Source of the DNA: Areca catechu
Lineage: Eukaryota; Streptophyta; Magnoliopsida; Arecales; Arecaceae
Assembly (NCBI GenBank): GCA_021397845.1
Contig: CM038040.1
Location: 45,961,088-46,025,087 of the forward strand
Direction of reading: 5' to 3'
Length of the DNA stretch: 64,000 nucleotides
Both the position numbers and the translations under genes were made by a program. Below, in pieces: positions 57,901-64,000 of the stretch (position 1 is its first letter; each line of letters begins with the position of its first letter). The notes under the pieces were generated by a model, which was given only the letters and a program-made list of their open reading frames with translations, was not told where the DNA came from and did no database searches.

Positions 57901-58676
57901 AAAACATAAGATTCCAGGAGGTCTTTGTCAGAGAAGGTGATTGCGTTGGAACCCTTTGACCTCTTGATAATGTCAGGGTCATCTTCATATCTCCAGTCGG
58001 ACCCCGATGCAGCATGCCAACATCCCCACCGGTCAGACGTTGGTTGGGAAGCTCCGTCTCCTCCGGAAGGTTCCTAACAGTTGACTCTTCGGCCTGATCC
58101 CGGTGGGGTCGGACATACTTGTGCAAGTATCCCATCCGAATGAGGTCTTCAACGTCATCCTTCAGCAGGAGGCACTCTTCAGTATTATGCCCGTGGTCCC
58201 TATGGAACCAGCAATATTCGTTTTTATTTCTAGAAGCAGAGGGGCCCCTCATCGGACGAGGTCTTTGCAGGAAGGTCTCGTTCTCAATCTCCAGGAGGAT
58301 CTTCTCCCTCGAAAGGGAGAGGGGTGCATAGGTTTCGAACCACCTGGGGAAGTCCTTCAGTTTCGGACTTCGATGTTGGGCAAACCGGTTGCCGTTGCTG
58401 GGAGGTCAGACTTCAGGAGCCTTGTTGCTCTGCTTCTTGGGAGCTGACCTCCCCTCAGCCTGGCATCGGCTCGTCGCCTGTTCTTCTACCAGGACATATT
58501 TCTGCGCTCTGGCCAATAGCTCGGTGTAGCTTATCGGGAACTTCTTGTCCAGGAAGAATGTGAGCCTGGACAAGTGGAGCCCTCTCTTGAAGGCCGACAT
58601 AGCTACGTCTTCGTTTAGATCCAAGATCTCCATGGCCGCTGAGTTGAAACGGGCCATGTAATCCTGGAGATGTGAT
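57884..58676 (-). pseudogene. Gag of minus-strand Tat element, 5' truncated
   Basis: Starts inside the gag core at LQDYMARFNSAAMEILDL (from about 58672), then VAMSAFKRGLHLSRL and SYTELLARAQKYVLVEEQA. The knuckle region reads CWFHRDHGHNTEECLLLKDD with all four zinc ligands (58215-58165), followed by LIRMGYLHKYVRPHRD. The frame then shifts into protease. The beginning of gag is absent because the neighbouring element abuts here. Confidence 0.82.
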
Positions 58677-58685
58677 CATTGTTAG

Positions 58686-59599
58686 AGATATGCCAATGTA
58701 CAAAGACGACCTGCTAATCAGTTAACTCCATTGATAGCTCCCTGGCCTTTTGCACAATGGGGAATGGACATTTTTGGTCCATTTTCTTCAGCTTCTGGGC
58801 ATCGAAAATTCCTTATAGTGGCTATTGATTACTTTACAAAGTGGGTCGAAGCTGAGGCATTGGCACAAATTACTGAGGTAAAAGTTGAAACTTTTGTGAA
58901 GAGTTTCATTATCTTCCGTTTCGGGATTCCCTATTCTATAATAACTGACAATAGAAGACAATTTGATAATCCAAAATTCAGGGGCTTCTGCACTCAGTAT
59001 CACATTCTTCACAAGCTTACTTCAGTAGCACGTCCTCAATGTAATGGAGAAGCTGAAGTAACAAACAGGACTATTTTTCATGACCTTAAAACCAGATTGA
59101 ATGATGCTAAGGGTTCATGAACCAATGAGTTAAACTCAATTCTTTGGGCATATCGAACTACTCTCAGAACAGCCACGGTGAATCTTCATTTCATCTCTCT
59201 TATGGTACTGAAGCAGTCCTTCCTATAGAGATATCTTTGCAATCTCTTCGGCTTGATCACTATGAAGAGCCCGAAAATTCTGAACGCCGAAGAGTCGACT
59301 TGGATTTATTGCAAGGCACACGACTTCAGGCACAGTTAAAAATGGTTGCATATCAGCAGAAAATGGCGAGATACTATAACTCTCGTGTAAAAGAATGGAC
59401 CTTTCGTCCTAAAGATCTAGTTCTATGAAAGTCTGAAGTATCCAAACTAACTGAGCAAACTAATCTTTCTCCTACATGAGAAGGACCATACCGAATCAAA
59501 GAGGTTGTTCGACTTGGAACTTCTCGGTTGGAAACTTTGGAAGGTGTTCTATTACATCGACCTTGGAATGTACAAAACCTTCACAAATATTATCAATAA
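58686..59599 (+). pseudogene. Integrase C-terminal two-thirds of plus-strand Tat element
   Basis: Core blocks: WPFAQWGMDIFGPFSSASGH, DYFTKWVEAEALAQITE, IITDNRRQFD and GEAEVTNRTIFHDL, with the catalytic Asp, Asp and Glu present. A TGA (near 59120) and a shift near 59165 precede HLSYGTEAVLPIEISLQSLR and MARYYNSRVKEWTFRPKDLVL. Stops near 59428 and 59480 follow. It ends HKYYQ with TAA at 59597-59599, the typical Tat end. Confidence 0.88.
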
Positions 59600-59639
59600 A
59601 AGTTTCATTCAAGGTCATCAATATAGATTTAATCTGTCT

Positions 59640-60050
59640 ATCTTAATTTTATTTCTCAAAGGCATAACAATGATCTTCATGATTTACCGTACGAAGTGCC
59701 AAGATAAGCATAACTAGCCTATCTTGTTTCTCTCTCTTAAAGGCATAAGGATAATCTACGTGATCTATCCTATGAAGTGTCGAGTTAGGCTTAAACCATT
59801 CCTTCTTAATCAAAAAGGCATAAGGGCGATCCCCGTGATTTATCCTACGAAGTACCGAGTTGGACTTAAACAAGTCCATCTTAATCAAAAAGGCATGATG
59901 ATGATCCCCGGATCTACCTCACGAAGTGCCGAGGTGGGCATGATCAACCTGTCTTAGTCCCAATATGGAAAGGCATAAGAACGATCTTCGTGATCTACTC
60001 TATGAAATGCCGAGATAGGCCCGATCAGCCTATCTTAATTCTTGCATATA
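59640..60050. repeat. 75-81-bp tandem repeat, five units
   Basis: AAAGGCAT recurs at 59658, 59739, 59814, 59889 and 59969, each followed by a GATC-rich block and 'cgaagtgccgag' type block. It lies between integrase and antisense gene. Confidence 0.9.
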
Positions 60051-60059
60051 TGAGTGACC

Positions 60060-60395
60060 TGTGGCCTATTTTATCCCAAGTCTGAAGACTTAGCGTATTC
60101 TCGAGTCTGAAAACTTGATTTTTATCTGGTATTCTTTTATCCTATGTCCGAAAACTTAGCATATTCTCGAGTCCGAAGACATGATTTTTATCTGGTATTC
60201 TTTTATCCTAAGTCCAAAGACTTAGCATATTCTCGAGTCTGAAGACTTGATTCTTATCTAGTATTCTTTTATCCTATGTCCGAAGACTTAGCATATTCTC
60301 GAGTCCGAAGACTTAATTCTTATCTAGTATTCTTTTATCCTAAGTCCAAAGACTTAGCATATTCTCAAGTCCGAAGACTTGATATTATATGCTTC
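60060..60395. repeat. 66-bp tandem repeat, five units
   Basis: CTTAGC recurs at 60089, 60155, 60221, 60287 and 60353, exactly 66 bp apart. Units contain TCTCGAGTCCGAAGAC and TATCTGGTATTC. The exact spacing shows a young or homogenised array. Confidence 0.95.
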
Positions 60396-60530
60396 GGAGT
60401 TCTTAATCATCCGAAGACCTCATACTTAGGAAAATTTTTATCCATCCACATGCAATTAAAATTTCTAGAAAGGATTTTTCATTGATAAAGATTTTCTTAC
60501 ATCCTTCTAAAGAGAAAAGAAAAGAAAAAA

Positions 60531-62657
60531 TTACAAGTTATCCACTAGGGCATCATCAGTAAGATCAATAGAACCCACCACCTCTTCGATCATTGTTGGT
60601 GCTTTAGGGTTCTTTTGGGATTTAGGCTCATTCGAACTTTCATGGTCAAACAGTTGAATTCCTGAAATGTCCAAGTCTGGATAAAGCTTCTGCACCTCCT
60701 CCACTCCATCGTTGAAGCCTCCTTTATAGCTGTGAGTCCCGACTTTAACCATTTTGGCATCAAAGGCTGAAGATGCTTTGTAATCCTCTATTGCCCTCCC
60801 CAGTTGATCCTTCTGGGATCAGATCTCTTCGATAGCTTCTTCGGTCCTTTTGGAAGCTTCTTCAGAAATTTGATTAGCTTCCTTAAGTAAAGCTTCCAAG
60901 GACCGGATCTTAGTCTTCCTCTTCTTAAACCTTGCCTCTTGTTTGGAATGCTTCGATTGAATCTTCTCCATTTTGGCTTTTAATCTCTGAACCAAGGCAT
61001 CGCTTTGGGCAAGCTTTTCTTCCATAGCCTGCCTCTGCTCTTCGGCTACCGCCTTCTCGATCTCGGCCGCCTTTATTTTCTCCTTCATCTTCTTATAGTT
61101 GTCCCTATAGTCAAAGATGCTCTCCTCCATCAGGGTGATATCATGTATCATCTGCATTGGCAAAATGAAGAGTTAGCAACAACAAATTTATAATTTGAAA
61201 ATGCAAAATCTAAAGCTTACCTTCAGTGCCGATGAGAACATTGAATCGAAGACATCCTCGATACATCGGGACTTAGTGTTTTCCCAATCCTTAGGAAGAA
61301 GTGTATGCTTCAGCAGCTCCCTGGCCAGTTCGGGGTTCTCTAGGCCTTCTCTATCAAAAAAGACTGAGAAGTCTACATTGCATCCTCCTTCTGAGGACGC
61401 ATTCCACCTGGGGTCCTCTTCAGACCTATACATGGCCTTTTCTTTCCCCTTTCCCTTTGGAGCGCAATCAAAATTTCTTTGTCGAAGGCTACATCGCACT
61501 GATCCGAAGGCGGCATCGGAGGAGGAGGAGGGCTGGGCCTCCTCGAAGATGGATTTCTAGTAAGTTCAAGAGCACTTGGTACGGTGGGGGCTGCTTCAGA
61601 GGCTTCTTCATATGATATGGGTCTTCTTGGAGTACTTGAGCCTTCTTCGGCTCTCCTTTTCTTCCGGGCTTTGGAAGTTGCTGGCACGGGCACTGCCCTC
61701 TTTCGGGAAGCCTATCGAACTTTCTCAAGTTGAGGCTTCATCGGTTCACCTGCAATCAAAGGAAAAAGTTATTATATCTATATGCACAAAGAAAAGATGA
61801 AGAGAAAAGGAAAAGTCCGAAGACTACTATTTCTATACCTAATGACGGGACCTTGCTGATATGGGCCCGGTGAAGGTTTTCTTCCTTCAGTAATTCTTTA
61901 AGTAAGGAGATCTCCGGCTCCGCTAGGATGTCAAAGTCCTTTGCATCGATTCTTAGGACTTTCTTCATGGCGTTTGCATCCAAACACGGGGTTTTCCACT
62001 CGATGTTGAATTCCCAATGGGTATAGTATACGAAGAAGAAGCTGGGTTTCCACCCATGTATGGCACTAGGGGTTCCTTTCATTAGTCTTTAGCCAGGCCG
62101 AGGACCTATAACCCACCACCCTTTGCCATGGAAGTCTCTTTTGAACATGAAAAGAGAGGTAAACAGGGTGGTCTTCAACTCTACATTCCTGAGTTTGTAG
62201 AGAACTAAAAATCCACAGATATTTCTAAAACTATTGGGAGTTAATTGGGCCGGGACCACTTGATAAAGGTTGAAGATCTTGGTGAAGAAGGGGTGAAGTG
62301 GAAGCCGAAGACCAGCCTTAAGGTGGTCTTCATATATGGCGATTGAATGCATCAGAGCCTTATCTACCCTCTCTTCGGGTTTCGGAAGGATCAGTTTAAA
62401 GGTACGAGGAATTTGGAAGCGGAGTTTAACTTCTTCCATTTTGGCAACTGTAAAGGAGCTGGGGACAGAGTCATGCTACCTTTCTGGACTCCTCTTTCTA
62501 CCCGAATTTCTCCCTCTACTAGTTTCGCCCCCCGACGAACCCTTATCGAACCCAACTCCTGGTGGGCTCCTCTCAGTTTCCCTTCCCATTGTTTCCCTAC
62601 CGATGTCACTCCTGGTGAACCTATGCTAGGGGAAGAATTCCTACCAGATTTTGACAT
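60531..62657 (-). pseudogene. Antisense ORF of plus-strand Tat element (Transposase_28-like), three exons
   Basis: Gene opposite to the element's pol. The ATG at 62657-62655 opens MSKSGRNSSPSIGS; a shift near 62430 leads to the frame with IYEDHLKAGLRLPLHPFF, PAQLTPNSFRNICGFLVLY and HGWKPSFFFV: the same Transposase_28 blocks as in 50878-53088. Exon 1 ends about 61841 at ISKVPSL (GT follows), exon 2 starts about 61751 with GEPMKPQ and ends at 61221, exon 3 starts at 61151 with MIHDITLMEES. Exon 2 is basic then Pro-rich; exon 3 is a long coiled coil (KMKEKIKAAEIEKAVAEEQR) and ends SIDLTDDALVDNL at 60531. Intron sites match those of the other copy. Stops near 61710 and 60815 and the shifts show decay. 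Confidence 0.82.
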
Positions 62658-62796
62658 TGTAAAGAAAAAGGAGAAAGGAAAAAGGAAGGAAGGGCTTTCT
62701 AACCTTTGAGAAAGTGGCAATGGTGGACTATAGTGTGGAGCAAGAAGAAGGAGCGCGGAAGCAGGAAGGAAAAATTCTCTCTGAAAGGTTCTTCCC

Positions 62797-62805
62797 CCTT
62801 TTATA
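62797..62805 (-). promoter_or_regulatory. TATA box of antisense gene
   Basis: TATAAAAGG on the minus strand, about 140 bp before the antisense ATG. It is identical to the motif before the antisense gene of the minus-strand Tat element. Confidence 0.7.
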
Positions 62806-62809
62806 AGTG

Positions 62810-63240
62810 AAGGTAGTGGGTTTTCGAGGTGATTCGGAGATCTGGCTGATAGTGCACCATATCGGTGATTTCGATCATAGGTACGGCTCTCTAGGAAATT
62901 CATTAATGTGATAAGCCGTTGCGATCCGCATGAAATATTGTTATTGGCTGTGATAGTGCTAGCACTATGATCATTCTCTGGATGACTGCCATGTATCCGA
63001 TCTCGGTTGAATAAAGATATCGTTTTCAAAAGTTTCTCAGGATTTTTCTAGAATCGAGGCATTTCCTTTTGAGATGGCCAATGACAGGTTGACACGTGTC
63101 TTCACCATGTTTTATCGCACCACCGGGCAGTTATGGCGAAAGACGTGTCAGGATTTAATGTCATCATTACCTGACAGTTATCGCTATAAGACAACATTAA
63201 ACTACTCCCATTCTTCGAAACTTAATCATTTCGAACTTAG
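62810..63240. other. Antisense-gene upstream region and 3' UTR of Tat element
   Basis: No gene recognised. This region and 50267-50710 of the other Tat element lie in the same place, between polypurine tract and antisense TATA box. CACGTGTC at 63095 and GACGTGTC at 63143 resemble ABRE/G-box-type cores, which may be fortuitous. Confidence 0.4.
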
Positions 63241-63254
63241 GAGTAGGGGACAGT
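63241..63254 (+). other. Polypurine tract of plus-strand Tat element
   Basis: GAGTAGGGGACAGT directly before the LTR start TGTTATGATATCC. Confidence 0.65.
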
Positions 63255-64000
63255 TGTTATGATATCCTGGTTTTATTTCAATTAATTATTGGACCGCTCT
63301 CTGAACCAATTTTAATTTTTCTCTTTTGGTTTATTGGTCAAATCAGCTGGCAAAGGAAAGGATCTTCGGCTTCGTATTATTATCTCAGTCCGAAGACCAT
63401 ACTTAATATCTATGGCTTTGTATCTGTCTTGTTCCGGAAGATAAGCTTATTAGCTCTGGATCTTCAGCTTCGTATTATCACCTTGATCCGAAGACTTAGC
63501 CTAACATCTTTGTCTATGATTTCAAGCCAAGTTTATTCACTCTATATCTTCGGCTTCGTATTATTATCTTAGTCCGAAGACCATGCTTAATATCTATGGC
63601 TTTGTATCTGTCTTGCTCCAGAAAATAAGCTTATTAGCTCTATGTCTTCGGCTTCGTATTATCACCTTGATCCGAATACTTAGCCTAATATCTTTGTCTA
63701 TGATTTCAAGCCAAGTTTATTCACTCTATGTCTTCGGCTTCGTATTATCACCTTGATCCGAATACTTAGCCTAATATCTTTGTCTATGATTTCAAGCCAA
63801 GTTTATTCACTCTATGTCTTCAGCTTCGTATTATCACCTTGATCCAAAGACTTGGCCTCTTAAACGAATATCTTCTGCTTTATTCCTTCAATGCAATCTG
63901 AAGAACGTATGACTCCATCATTTTGAACTGTAAGTGTTTACTTCTATTATTTTCGAAATGGACTCCTTTGAAGTATATAGCTAACATTTTCTTTAGGAGC
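63255..64000 (+). repeat. 3' LTR of plus-strand Tat element, cut by window end
   Basis: Begins TGTTATGATATCC. Contains a mixed array of two related 85-97-bp units from about 63365 to 63860. The TATA box and LTR end are not visible before 64000. Confidence 0.65.
63365..63865. repeat. Two-type LTR array, order A-B-A-B-B-B
   Basis: Type A (about 97 bp, with GGCTTTGTATCTGTCTTG) lies near 63365 and 63550. Type B (about 86-90 bp, with GATTTCAAGCCAAGTTTATT) lies near 63460, 63645, 63732 and 63817; the last copy is partial. All units start TCTTCGGCTTCGTATTAT. Confidence 0.85.

Larger units (their letters stand above)
49512..58676 (-). mobile_element. Tat-type Ty3/gypsy element, minus strand, 5' truncated
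   Basis: Runs right to left: part of gag (58676-57884), protease, RT, RNase H, integrase (ending 54182), tandem arrays, a gene on the opposite strand (50878-53088), polypurine tract and 3' LTR (50250-49512). The first part of gag, the primer site and 5' LTR are missing, cut at about 58676 where another Tat element in opposite orientation begins. Stops in integrase and gag and the lost RT Asp show it is dead. Confidence 0.88.
58677..64000 (+). mobile_element. Tat-type Ty3/gypsy element, plus strand, 5' truncated
   Basis: Starts inside the integrase zinc domain (RYANVQRRPANQLTPLIAPW from about 58686) and continues through the integrase end (59599), two tandem arrays, an antisense gene (62657-60531), polypurine tract (63241-63254) and the 3' LTR from 63255, which runs past the window end. 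Gag, protease, RT and RNase H are missing. It is a different family member from the minus-strand element it abuts. Confidence 0.88.

Noticed and set aside
62336..62709. Plus-strand frames opposite the antisense gene of the plus-strand Tat element
   Set aside because: The minus strand here carries conserved Transposase_28 blocks; the plus frames match nothing.
1..64000. tRNA, rRNA or organelle-derived genes
   Set aside because: No cloverleaf-type A/B box pairs or rRNA blocks were noticed; the only tRNA-related sites are short primer-binding sites of retroelements.

Overview
The window is a plant nuclear segment built almost entirely of nested and broken transposable elements, with two decayed receptor-kinase genes between them. 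The evidence is Ty1/copia, Ty3/gypsy (Tat-type), CACTA (En/Spm) and LINE sequence, GT-AG introns, an S-receptor-like kinase exon pattern, and dense CG/CHG decay (CGA to TGA, CAG to TAG). The mix suits a large monocot genome, perhaps a palm, but the species cannot be fixed from these bases alone.

Layout. (1) 1-5296 is AT-rich, heavily decayed copia sequence: a leader paralogous to 28000-29190, RNase H remnants near 2900-3830, and a probable LTR end with TATA box and tRNA-Met-type primer site near 4983. (2) 5297-26498 is a 21.2-kb CACTA transposon with CACTA termini, a TAA target duplication and subterminal repeats. It carries a TNP2/TNPD-like transposase gene (8883-23710) and a second Transposase_24-like gene (23853-25726). 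The TNPD gene is split by an 11.1-kb SIRE-type copia element on the minus strand (11103-22220). That element has two ~1.45-kb LTRs, gag, pol and a third ORF of the plant 'Transposase_32' kind, and its LTRs hold arrays of a 16-bp palindrome spaced mostly 21-22 bp apart. (3) 26499-33280 is another decayed copia element on the plus strand. (4) 33281-41577 is a plus-strand Tat-type gypsy element whose presumed 5' LTR carries about ten copies of a GC-rich 185-bp higher-order repeat; its 3' end is missing. (5) 42230-49500 is a gene-like island: an ectodomain-less S-receptor-like kinase pseudogene (plus), a LINE 3' fragment, and a second, convergent kinase pseudogene (minus). (6) 49512-58676 (minus) and 58680-64000 (plus) are two different Tat-type gypsy elements joined head to head at truncated 5' ends. 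Each carries a spliced antisense gene (Transposase_28 type) with its own TATA box, and tandem arrays in the 3' non-coding part.

Order of events. The CACTA element jumped into older copia sequence, and the SIRE element then jumped into the CACTA transposase gene. All recognised coding units in the window carry stops, frameshifts or lost catalytic residues, so none looks autonomous now. The most notable signals are the matching three-exon antisense genes of the two Tat elements, the palindrome arrays of the SIRE element, and the 185-bp compound repeat.
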